From: Armatimonadota bacterium
GTDB lineage: Bacteria; Armatimonadota; DTGP01; JAKQQT01
Direction of reading: 5' to 3'
Length of the DNA stretch: 57,627 nucleotides
Assembly: GCA_036504095.1 (NCBI GenBank)
Contig: DASXVS010000068.1
Span: 1-57,627, forward strand
Each line of letters begins with the position of its first letter. Positions within the stretch are counted from its first letter, which is position 1. This document shows, one piece after another, positions 41,945-50,220 of the stretch. Under the pieces are notes generated by a model. The model made no database searches and had not been told where the DNA came from. It saw only the letters and a program-made list of their open reading frames with translations. The position numbers and the translations under genes were made by a program.

Positions 41945-43363
41945 GTGATCAACGGAAACTACCAGGAAGATCCGCATCAGGCAGGGGCAGGGGCAGCGCA
42001 GCCGGTCGAAGAGAAAGAGATCGGCGCCCTGGAGGCATTGTGGGCGTTTTTCAGCTCGATGAAGACGGCCATCGTGCTTCTCCTACTTCTGGCTGCGACC
42101 TCGATCGCGGGCACGATCATCGAGGACAGAACAGGGAAAACCATCTATGGCAGCACCGGGTTTTCCATGCTGGTCCTGCTTATCGGCATCAACCTGGCCG
42201 TGTGCAGCATCAACCGGTTCGGGCTTGTCTGGCGGACCGGGTTCAGGCCGAGTGCGGCCGCATCGCCGGCGTTGGTTTCGATGATGTCAAGGTCGCAGAA
42301 GGTGACCTGCGCCGGCGCTGTAGATTCCGTTGCGGACAAGGTGATCCGTTCGCTTCGATCGATGCATTACCGTGTCGATACCGAGGCCTCCGACGGCGCC
42401 GTTTCAATCTATGCCGACAAGGGGCGCGCCAGCGTGTGGGGCCCGCACGTCACTCATCTGAGCCTGCTCATCATCTTCATCGGAGCGATTTTCGGAAACT
42501 ACTTCGGAAAAGAAGGATTCACGAACATCGTTGAAGGCCAGCGCGCCGCCGGGTACTACCCGAGGGACATGAAGAGCAAAGTGAAGACTCCGATGGGCTT
42601 CGAGGTAGGCCTGAACAGTTTCACAATCACTTACGACAAGAACCACAGCCCGGTTGGATACAAGAGCGACCTTCAGGTCTACGACGGCGGCAAGGCGACG
42701 ACCCGAAGAACCATCGACGTGAATCACCCGCTCACGTACAACGGTCTCTCGTTTTACCAGTCGGACTACGGACTGGTTGGGCTTGTGATGAAGGTGACCG
42801 CGCCGGATGGCCAGGTGCAGGAGATCGGGTACGACATCAGCACCGATGACACCAACCAGGGCAGGAAATACAGCGTGGCCGGCCAGCCGTTCAAGCAGTT
42901 TCCGCTGGCAGGGAAGAACCTTACCCTGTTCGTGCACAACCTTGTCCCGGACTACGTAGAAGGGATGGAAGGCGGCCGAAGCACGCTGCCATTGAACCCC
43001 GCGGTCAACGTGATGATCAACGACCGGTTTCCGCAGTATAAGGGGATGGATGCGTGGGGAAAGCTGGGCTGGTTGACGGTGTCGAAGTCGGCTGAGTACA
43101 AGGGCTATACAGTGACGCTGGACCGAGTGGTCAAATACACCGGCTTGCAGGTTTCCAGCAATCCCGCCCTGCCGGTGGTCTATCTCGGCTTCGTGCTTGC
43201 CGTGCTTGGCGTGCTGCTGTGCTTTTACGTGACGCATAAGTCCATCAGGGTAAGCATCACGGGGTCCGGCGAGGCAGTGAACGTGGTTGTTGGCGGAACG
43301 TCGAAACCCGATCCGGCGGTGATGGACAAGGACCTGAAACGCCTGTCTGACTCGCTGGCATGA
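41945..43363 (+). CDS. resB: Cytochrome c biogenesis protein ResB (CcsB)
   Basis: 472 residues from a GTG start with GAGG upstream. ResB is one half of the System II cytochrome c synthase that attaches heme to CXXCH outside the membrane. Features: ALWAFFSSMKTAIVLLLLLA (first helix), TSIAGTIIEDRTGKTIYG, HVTHLSLLIIFIGAIFGNYF, a large periplasmic part with INHPLTYNGLSFYQ-like block (here DVNHPLTYNGLSFYQSDYG), and a last helix PVVYLGFVLAVLGVLLCFY. Normal length. It is followed by ccsA, the usual partner. Confidence 0.9.
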   Translation: MINGNYQEDPHQAGAGAAQPVEEKEIGALEALWAFFSSMKTAIVLLLLLAATSIAGTIIEDRTGKTIYGSTGFSMLVLLIGINLAVCSINRFGLVWRTGFRPSAAASPALVSMMSRSQKVTCAGAVDSVADKVIRSLRSMHYRVDTEASDGAVSIYADKGRASVWGPHVTHLSLLIIFIGAIFGNYFGKEGFTNIVEGQRAAGYYPRDMKSKVKTPMGFEVGLNSFTITYDKNHSPVGYKSDLQVYDGGKATTRRTIDVNHPLTYNGLSFYQSDYGLVGLVMKVTAPDGQVQEIGYDISTDDTNQGRKYSVAGQPFKQFPLAGKNLTLFVHNLVPDYVEGMEGGRSTLPLNPAVNVMINDRFPQYKGMDAWGKLGWLTVSKSAEYKGYTVTLDRVVKYTGLQVSSNPALPVVYLGFVLAVLGVLLCFYVTHKSIRVSITGSGEAVNVVVGGTSKPDPAVMDKDLKRLSDSLA

Positions 43364-43488
43364 TTCGGCAGCCGGTACTCCGGCACTCCGAGCTAAAGGG
43401 GAGATTCGGGCGAACTGTGTGTTAGTCTGTATGAGATAATATCGGTTGAGCCATTTTCGCGGACAGCGGAAGTGGAGGATAGGGATAT

Positions 43489-44361
43489 ATGACAGAACAA
43501 CTGGGGCTGAGACTGTTTGAGACGGCATTCTGGATCTACCTAGCGGCGGCGGCGATATATATCGCCGGCATGTTCAAGAACCAGACGAATCTGGCGAAAC
43601 TGGGCCGGGGCTTTTTTCTGGCCGCGCTGCTTGTGCACACGGGTTCGCTCGTGGTCATCACCATCGCCATCGGCAGGCCGCCATTCCTGAACCTGTATGA
43701 GTACATGCTTTCGTTCACCTGGGCGGCGGCGGCGGTGTATGCGGCGATGGAAGCCCTCACCAAAAGCACGTCGTTCGGGGCGTTCTGTGTGCCTCTGATC
43801 GCGGCCTTCGCCCTTTTCACCCAGCTCTTGGGCAAAGAGATACACCAGGGGATCGACGAGAGCATCATGCCGGCCCTCCACAGCGCGTGGCGCGTCCCTC
43901 ACGTGGGGAGCGCGATCCTTGCGTACGGGGCGTTCCTGATAGCGTTCGTGCTGGCCATCATGTACCTGGTTCGAACCCAGATCGACCGAAACGCCGCTGC
44001 GCCGGGGGGGAAGCCCGCGCAGAAATCCTTCTGGGATGCCAGACTGCCGTCGGCCGCAGTGCTTGATCAGACGATCTACCGCACCATCGCTTTCGGATTC
44101 CTCATGCAGACCCTCCTGGTGATCATCGGCGCCGTGTGGGCCCAGGTGGCCTGGGGCAGATTCTGGGGCTGGGATCCGAAGGAAACGTGGTCGTTCATCA
44201 CATGGCTGATTTACGCCACATACCTTCACACGCGGACCGCCATGGGGTGGCGCGGCCAGAGGTCGGCGTGGTTGGCGATCATCGGGTTCGCCGCGACGGC
44301 GTTTACGCTGATCGGTGTGAGTTTCCTGCTTGGCGGGCTGCACAGCTACGCCGGGAAATAG
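43489..44361 (+). CDS. ccsA: Cytochrome c biogenesis protein CcsA (ResC)
   Basis: 290 residues with about eight membrane segments. The heme-handling tryptophan-rich motif WGRFWGWDPKETWSFITWL is diagnostic of the CcmC/CcmF/CcsA family; flanking histidines for heme transfer are visible (SAWRVPHVGSAILAY, THLHTR-like YLHTRTAMGW). With ResB it forms the System II synthase. GGAGG lies ten bases before the ATG. A 125-base gap after resB leaves room for its own promoter. Likely last gene of the right arm; a hairpin follows. Confidence 0.9.
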   Translation: MTEQLGLRLFETAFWIYLAAAAIYIAGMFKNQTNLAKLGRGFFLAALLVHTGSLVVITIAIGRPPFLNLYEYMLSFTWAAAAVYAAMEALTKSTSFGAFCVPLIAAFALFTQLLGKEIHQGIDESIMPALHSAWRVPHVGSAILAYGAFLIAFVLAIMYLVRTQIDRNAAAPGGKPAQKSFWDARLPSAAVLDQTIYRTIAFGFLMQTLLVIIGAVWAQVAWGRFWGWDPKETWSFITWLIYATYLHTRTAMGWRGQRSAWLAIIGFAATAFTLIGVSFLLGGLHSYAGK

Positions 44362-44445
44362 CGGTCGGATCCGGAGGCTGTTCGGTCGGGTGCTGGAGCG
44401 CGGGACCGGGCCGCGACCGCCGGAACATACGGACTGGATCGCAGT

Positions 44446-44480
44446 GCAAGCCGAGCAGCAACCTGCTGCCCGGCTTGCTT
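44446..44480 (+). terminator. Hairpin ending the right cytochrome arm
   Basis: GCAAGCCG (44446-44453) pairs with CGGCTTGC (44471-44478), and inside it AGCAG pairs with CTGCT around a CAAC loop, with a three-base bulge. TT-C-T follows. It lies between ccsA and the glycosidase gene, whose own AAGGAGG site is 10 bases downstream. Confidence 0.5.
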
Positions 44481-44497
44481 CTGCGTAAGGAGGCGAT

Positions 44498-45592
44498 ATG
44501 AGATACGCTGCGCTGCTTGCCATGGTACTGCTCCTTGGCGCCGAAACGCGCGGAGCGGTGAGGTTCGATCCGTCGGGCAACACGCTCGTGAACGGGCGGC
44601 CCTTCTTCCCGATCGGTTTATATACCTATTCCCTCGATCCCACGGTCTTCGCAGACATGAAACGCCTTGGGTTCAATACGGCCATCCTGCTCACGGAGCA
44701 CCATTCACCGGCCCAACTGGACGAAGTGGCGGCCCATGGCCTCATGGCGATCTGCCCGACGACCGACCGGTGGTTCCCCGCGGTTAAAGGCCACCCGGCG
44801 TTGCTGGCGTGGTATCTCGACGATGAACCCGAGGGACATGGGCAGTCGCCGGTGTCGGAGCGGGAGCGCTACCTCGCCGTGAAGACGGCCGATCCGGATC
44901 ACCCTATCGGCCTCTGCCATTATCTATGGGAGGCCATCGAGAAGTACCGTGACGCCTGCGATTTGACGATGACAGACGTGTACCCGATTACGGCGGCGCG
45001 CGATGTGCCGATCACGCATGTGGGCAAGTTCATGGACGAAGCGCGGCGCGTACACGGCGAGACTTGGCCGTTGTGGCCCTACGTGCAGGTGTTCGGCGGG
45101 CCGGCGACGGAGGGCGGCAAGTGGGCGCAGCCGACGCCGGCTGAGGTCCGCTGCATGGTCTACATCGAGCTCATTCACCGTGCGAACGGCATCATGTACT
45201 TCCCGTACTGGCCGAAGGCGCCGCAGACGTGGGAAAGCCTGGGTCCCATCAACCGCGAGATCGGGGCGCTGGCTCCGTGGCTTACTGCGGACGGCCGTGA
45301 GCTGACCGTCACCGTTTCGCCACCGACGGCACAGGTTCGCGCGCGGCAAACCCGAAACGGAACGCTCGTGACCCTGGTCAACACAAGCGCGGCAGTGGCC
45401 GGCGCAACGGTGACGGTGCGAGGCTTGGCCGCCACGAGCCTGAGCTCCATGTTTTCGCGCCGCGTGGTGAAGGTCAACGGCGGTACGTTCCGGCTGTCAC
45501 TCGCACCGTATGAGACGCTGGCCCTGAAGACAGGCGAATCGCCTGACACGACGGCGAAACGCGCCTCAGGCGCGTCAAAAGCATCACCCTAA
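44498..45592 (+). CDS. Secreted TIM-barrel glycosidase-like protein
   Basis: 364 residues, ideal ribosome site AAGGAGG before the ATG, signal peptide RYAALLAMVLLLGAETRG. The sequence VNGRPFFPIGLYTYS, MKRLGFNTAILLTEHHSP, LLAWYLDDEPEGHG and TMTDVYPI resembles the clan A (beta/alpha)8 glycosidases; DDEPE may supply an acid/base glutamate. The C-terminal ~90 residues form a small beta-sandwich. Specific GH family and substrate are not clear. It is convergent with the mannosidase operon and may share its purpose. Confidence 0.6.
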   Translation: MRYAALLAMVLLLGAETRGAVRFDPSGNTLVNGRPFFPIGLYTYSLDPTVFADMKRLGFNTAILLTEHHSPAQLDEVAAHGLMAICPTTDRWFPAVKGHPALLAWYLDDEPEGHGQSPVSERERYLAVKTADPDHPIGLCHYLWEAIEKYRDACDLTMTDVYPITAARDVPITHVGKFMDEARRVHGETWPLWPYVQVFGGPATEGGKWAQPTPAEVRCMVYIELIHRANGIMYFPYWPKAPQTWESLGPINREIGALAPWLTADGRELTVTVSPPTAQVRARQTRNGTLVTLVNTSAAVAGATVTVRGLAATSLSSMFSRRVVKVNGGTFRLSLAPYETLALKTGESPDTTAKRASGASKASP

Positions 45593-45631
45593 GACGACAG
45601 GCCCTGCCCGCTCCGGCCATCGATGGCGCCG

Positions 45632-47776
45632 CTACCTGGTGTTGATCACGAGCTCCTTGCCCCGGATCAGTTCGTGGTGGGGAATGAAATAGCCGTCGAT
45701 TTTGCGGTCGTCGTAGGTTATCCCGCTGATTTTTCGGCCCGATCCCTTCCTGAGAATCGTGCACTTCGCCTTGTCTCCGAGGCTGAGTTCGACCTTGTCA
45801 AACAACGGCACCGAGAGGATGTAGTCCTCATCGGCCGGCGAGAACGGATACATTCCGATGGCGTTGAACACGTACCACGAGGACATTTCGCCCGCATCGT
45901 CCATCCCGCAATACGCCAGCTTCTCCTTGCCCATGTCATAGAAACGGTCCAGGATCGTGTCGAGCACGGCCTGGTATTTCTCCTGTTTGCCGACGAAGTA
46001 GTACAGGAACGCGTAGTTGTGATCGGGCTGGTTCCCGTGGCAGTACTGCCCGATGAAGCACGACAGGTTGTCGGCCTCCATGCCCTTCCAGGGAATCGAG
46101 AACAGGTCGTCCAGTTTCTTCTCAAACGCCTCGGGACCATTGTACAGGCCGATCAGACCCTTTACGTCGTGCGGGACGAAGAACGACGACTGCCAGGCGT
46201 TCGCCTCGCGGTACATATATTCGTAGTAGGGGTACTCGGGGTCGAAGTTTTTGATCCAGTCGCCATTCGCGAGGCGTCCGCGCATGAACCCGGTTGACGG
46301 GTCGAAGACGTTCTTGTAGTTGCCCGTCCGCTTCATCAACATCTCGTAGTTCGGGGTATCGTTCAGCTCCTTGGCGAGCAGCGCCACGGCGTAGTCATCG
46401 TACGCGTATTCGAGGGTCTTTGTGACTCCGGCGTTGGCGACGGTCTGAAGGACGGGCTTTGCCAGGTCGGGCTCCGATATGTAGCCTTTCTCCATGTATT
46501 CGGCGATATGCGGTCGCGTCCCGCCTTCGATGGTGGCGTTTCTCAGGAGCAGGTGGTAGGCGCTCTTGATGTCGAATCCGCGTATGCCCCTCAGGTACGT
46601 TCCAGCGATATAGGGAGCGGCGTGGTCGCCGTGAAAGAACGTGGGGATAAATCCGGTCTTCTCGCCCTTATCGATCAGGGATTTGATCACATCGACGCTC
46701 ACCGATGGGGACAGCATCCCCAGCAGGACGAGTTTGTTCCGGTAGTCGTCCCACAGCGACGGATCCGTGTAGTAGCGGAAGCCCTTGTTGACGACTTTCC
46801 CGCTCTTGTCCATGAAATCACCGTTCGCGTCGCTTCGCAGTGCAGGCCAGAGGAAGGAGCGGTACAGGCAGGAATAGAAGATCCCCCGCTGGCGGTCGGT
46901 GCCGCCGGACACCTTGATCTTCGAGAGCAGCGCTTCCCACGTCTTCGTCGCCTCGTTTCGAACCTGCGAGAACGTTTTGCCCAGCATCTCCTTCTCGAGG
47001 TTTTCCTTCGCGTTCTTGACGCTCACAAATGAGAGACCGATCCGCAGTTCGACGGGCTCCGGGGAATCCGCGAAACTGACGACCGAAATCTCCTTCGCAC
47101 CCTCCTTCAGCGATTCAAAGGCGGTAATCTTGAGATTCGATGTGGCGTAGAAGTACATCGTCTCGCCGGTCTGCTGAAAGCCGCTGAAGGCGTTATCACC
47201 TTCCTGCCGGATTTCGTGATTCCTCACCCGTTCGTTGGAGATGGAGAGGTCGGCAATCAGCTTCTTGCTCTCCCCTTCCTTGAACGTGTACTTGTGGAAG
47301 GCGCAACGAAGCGTGGAGGTCAGTTCGGCATTGACGGCGTAACGTTCGAGGTAGACCTGGTAGTAGCCGGGGTGGGCGGACTCATTCTTGTGGCTGAACG
47401 GAGAACTGTAGTCATCGGGGGTAAAGGCGCCGGTCGCAGGCATCAGCGGGATATTGCACAGATTCCAGTGGCCCTTGCTGGTATGGGTGAAAGCCTGGAT
47501 GGAAGTGTCTTCGTACTGGTAGCCGGAGCCGCTGTGGAACTTGGTGACCGGGCTCAACTGAACCATGGCATTCGGGACCGATGATCCGGGGAAGACCTCC
47601 GCGCCCCACGTCCTGTGGGTTGGCGTGAAGCCCAGATCTTCCTTGTCCCACAACGTGGCGGTCCCCAGGAACGGGTTCACCCAATCCGTAAGCTGCGTTC
47701 TGGCATCTGATGCGGTTGCCGCGAGCAGCAGCAGGCCGATGGACACCAGAAGCGCGTGTGTTAGCATTCCGCTCAT
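45632..47776 (-). CDS. GH92 family alpha-mannosidase
   Basis: 714 residues from ATG at 47776 (AAGGA upstream); an earlier in-frame ATG at 47863 would start inside the repeat element. Signal peptide: LLVSIGLLLLAATASDA. GH92 marks: VNPFLGTA, GYQYEDTSIQAFTHTS, GTRPHIAEYMEKGYI, and the catalytic-region block GMDDAGEMSSWYVFNAIGMYPF. GH92 enzymes are calcium-dependent exo-acting alpha-mannosidases, mostly on alpha-1,2 bonds of N-glycans and yeast mannan. Last gene of the GH76-GH2-GH92-GH92 run; 120 bases with a REPIN-like element separate it from the other GH92. Confidence 0.9.
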   Translation of the reverse strand: MSGMLTHALLVSIGLLLLAATASDARTQLTDWVNPFLGTATLWDKEDLGFTPTHRTWGAEVFPGSSVPNAMVQLSPVTKFHSGSGYQYEDTSIQAFTHTSKGHWNLCNIPLMPATGAFTPDDYSSPFSHKNESAHPGYYQVYLERYAVNAELTSTLRCAFHKYTFKEGESKKLIADLSISNERVRNHEIRQEGDNAFSGFQQTGETMYFYATSNLKITAFESLKEGAKEISVVSFADSPEPVELRIGLSFVSVKNAKENLEKEMLGKTFSQVRNEATKTWEALLSKIKVSGGTDRQRGIFYSCLYRSFLWPALRSDANGDFMDKSGKVVNKGFRYYTDPSLWDDYRNKLVLLGMLSPSVSVDVIKSLIDKGEKTGFIPTFFHGDHAAPYIAGTYLRGIRGFDIKSAYHLLLRNATIEGGTRPHIAEYMEKGYISEPDLAKPVLQTVANAGVTKTLEYAYDDYAVALLAKELNDTPNYEMLMKRTGNYKNVFDPSTGFMRGRLANGDWIKNFDPEYPYYEYMYREANAWQSSFFVPHDVKGLIGLYNGPEAFEKKLDDLFSIPWKGMEADNLSCFIGQYCHGNQPDHNYAFLYYFVGKQEKYQAVLDTILDRFYDMGKEKLAYCGMDDAGEMSSWYVFNAIGMYPFSPADEDYILSVPLFDKVELSLGDKAKCTILRKGSGRKISGITYDDRKIDGYFIPHHELIRGKELVINTR

Positions 47777-47817
47777 AAACCAAAAATCCTTTACACTGAC
47801 ATTCCAGTGCCACCGCA

Positions 47818-47892
47818 GTAGCTCCGGCTTCCCCGCCGGCGAATGGTGCGTAGGACCGGGCAATTGCGATGTCGGCGGGACGCCGACACTAC
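47818..47892. repeat. REPIN-like repeat between the two GH92 genes
   Basis: Opens with GTAG (47818) followed by the hairpin CCGGC-TTCCCC-GCCGG and closes with the hairpin TGTCGGCG-GGA-CGCCGACA (47870-47888) followed by CTAC (47889-47892). Thus two GTAG-footed palindromes face each other, as in the element at 24945-25028, with the same GGA loop in the right-hand hairpin. Confidence 0.6.
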
Positions 47893-47896
47893 CAGT

Positions 47897-50185
47897 TTAC
47901 GTTGTTGGTAGCGACATTGACGGCGCCGCGGCATCGGGCGAACTGCCCCATTGTTTGTTCGGGCGCGGGCCCATCTGGAACACCAGTTTACCTCCGCGCA
48001 CCACATCGTCATTGTTGATCCATGGTTTGTTGAGGGCGGCTCCGTTGAGCAAAGCCGACTGGATGTACTTGTTTTGCGCCGAGACATCCTTGGCCTCGAT
48101 GACGAACGTCTTTCCCTTGCCGACGTTTATCGTTGTTTTCGCGAATACGGGGCTCCCGATGTCGAAGATCGGCCGGCCGGGGCACTGGGGATAGAGGCCC
48201 ATTGCGGAGAACACGTACCAGCTTGACATGGCGCCGCCGTCTTCATCGCCGCTCAGGCCCGCCGGCGTCGTGTCATACCAAAGGTCCATGATCTCCCTGA
48301 CCTTACGCTGGGTCTTCCATGGCTGGCCGCCGTAATTGAACAGGTACGGAATGTGGAAGGCGGGTTCGTTGCCCTGGCAGTACATCCCCATGAGGCCGGT
48401 CATGTCGGGGAACTGCCCCAGAAACGCGAGTTTGTCCATCGTTCGCCCCGTAAGGAAAAGAGTGTCCAGTTTGGCGATGAACTTATCGCGGCCGCCCATC
48501 AGGTTGATCAGCCCCTGCACGTCGTGCTGAACGTGCCACGTGTAGACCCACGAATTGCCTTCGGCGAAGTAGCCTTCGCCGGCGAACCCGCCGGAGTACT
48601 TCGGATCGAAAGGCTCGACCCACCTGCCATCCGCGGATTTCGGCGCCATCAGGCCGATGGCCGGATTGAACAGGTTCTGGTAGTTGTGGGCGCGCTTCAT
48701 GAAGAGCCGGTAATCGTCTTCCTTTCCCAGCGCTTTCGCCATCTGGGCCAGGCACCAGTCATCGTAGGAATGCTCGAGGGTCACGGATACCGATTGCCGC
48801 CGGTGCCATGGATCGACTTCCTTGACCCATTCATCGACCCCGATCTCCGGCAGCCATTTCACCTGGTAAGGCAATCGTGTCAGCGGATCGTCGCTCCGCT
48901 CCTGGCTCGCCTTCACCCTGGCGGGATCCGCCGGAAGCGCCGGGTAGAACCCCTTGTCAAAATAGCACTGCTCCAGCTCGGTGATCTGCCCCGCATCCTT
49001 CCAGGGGATCATCGTGGCTTCCATGGCGTTCTTCCGCATGCCTTCATATGCCTTCGCCACGTCGAAATCGCTAAGGCCCCTCATATAGGCGTCCACGATC
49101 ACCGCGGTAGAATGGTGGCCGATCATCGCTCCCGAATCCGGCAGCCAGCCCGTATTCTCGTACGCCTGGACAAAGCCTCGAATCGCTTTCAGGGTGTCAT
49201 CGGGGTGGATCAGCGATTGAAGCGGGTAGGCGCAGCGGTAGGTGTCCCAAACGTTGCCCATCCGGAGCGAGCGGGTGCGGTACAGCGTGGTGTAGAAGAG
49301 CGAACGCTGCTTCTCCGTACCGCCCTCGACCTTGATCAGGCCCAGTTCATCGTTCCACCGCTCCCTGGCTTTCTCTTTCACCTGATCGAAGGACATGGAC
49401 CCGATTTCGGCCCCGACGAACGCGCGGGCTTCATCGATGCTCCTGGAGGAGATTCCGATCTTCACCTCCACTGTCGTGTTTCCGGCGGCGGCGGGATAGC
49501 CGGCATACAGACCGATACCCCTGCCTGTCGTCGATGTGGATCCCGGGCTGATTTCGCTGCCCTGCCAGGTTCCGCAGACCGCCGCGGGTTTGCTCAGTTC
49601 CGCGTGGTAGAAGCTCTCGCTTGCGGGACCTCCCCGACGGCCCGACCGTCCGCCTGCGGCCGACCCCTCGATGACCCTGTTGTTCTTGATTTCGACGCCG
49701 GCGGTGCCCGGCATACTCAGCAACACCTGCGACGTTTGGTTCGCCGGCAGCGTGAATCTGAACACAACGACGTGGTCGGTGAGCGTAAACTCGGCGTTGA
49801 TATCAGAGTCTTCGAGAAGGACCTGGTAGTAGTACGGAGTGGCCGTTTCCAGATCGTGGTCGAACGATGAAGCGTTGGCCCCGGCGTCCGTCCTGACATC
49901 GCCGGTGGTCACCATCAGGCTGGCGGCGCCGAGTGGAAAGCCGTAGATCTTGTCGGCCAGGTACATATCTTCCATCTCGGGCGAAAACGATGGAAATAGC
50001 CCCACGGTACCCCCGGGCACCTTGATGACCGGTGTTGTACCCCGGGTCTTGGGATTGATCGTGCCGATGTACGGATAGATGGTATCTACCGGAGTATCTT
50101 TCATTTCAGCGCTCCTGCCTTGAGCCGTTTGAACCGCTGCGCAGAACGCTGCAACGATCGTCAGGTATTTCAATTTGTCGTTCAT
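47897..50185 (-). CDS. GH92 family alpha-mannosidase, second copy
   Basis: 762 residues from ATG at 50185 with GAGG just upstream; the frame extends further only as a shadow of the GH2 gene. Signal peptide: YLTIVAAFCAAVQTAQG. GH92 marks: DTIYPYIGTINPKTRG, IGHHSTAVIVDAYMRGL, GNEPAFHIPYLFNYGG and GDEDGGAMSSWYVFSAMGLYP. It is diverged from its neighbour, so a different linkage preference is likely. It begins 35 bases after the GH2 stop. Confidence 0.9.
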   Translation of the reverse strand: MNDKLKYLTIVAAFCAAVQTAQGRSAEMKDTPVDTIYPYIGTINPKTRGTTPVIKVPGGTVGLFPSFSPEMEDMYLADKIYGFPLGAASLMVTTGDVRTDAGANASSFDHDLETATPYYYQVLLEDSDINAEFTLTDHVVVFRFTLPANQTSQVLLSMPGTAGVEIKNNRVIEGSAAGGRSGRRGGPASESFYHAELSKPAAVCGTWQGSEISPGSTSTTGRGIGLYAGYPAAAGNTTVEVKIGISSRSIDEARAFVGAEIGSMSFDQVKEKARERWNDELGLIKVEGGTEKQRSLFYTTLYRTRSLRMGNVWDTYRCAYPLQSLIHPDDTLKAIRGFVQAYENTGWLPDSGAMIGHHSTAVIVDAYMRGLSDFDVAKAYEGMRKNAMEATMIPWKDAGQITELEQCYFDKGFYPALPADPARVKASQERSDDPLTRLPYQVKWLPEIGVDEWVKEVDPWHRRQSVSVTLEHSYDDWCLAQMAKALGKEDDYRLFMKRAHNYQNLFNPAIGLMAPKSADGRWVEPFDPKYSGGFAGEGYFAEGNSWVYTWHVQHDVQGLINLMGGRDKFIAKLDTLFLTGRTMDKLAFLGQFPDMTGLMGMYCQGNEPAFHIPYLFNYGGQPWKTQRKVREIMDLWYDTTPAGLSGDEDGGAMSSWYVFSAMGLYPQCPGRPIFDIGSPVFAKTTINVGKGKTFVIEAKDVSAQNKYIQSALLNGAALNKPWINNDDVVRGGKLVFQMGPRPNKQWGSSPDAAAPSMSLPTT

Positions 50186-50220
50186 AGCCTCACCAACCCC
50201 TAGCGGGCCGCCCCCCCTGG

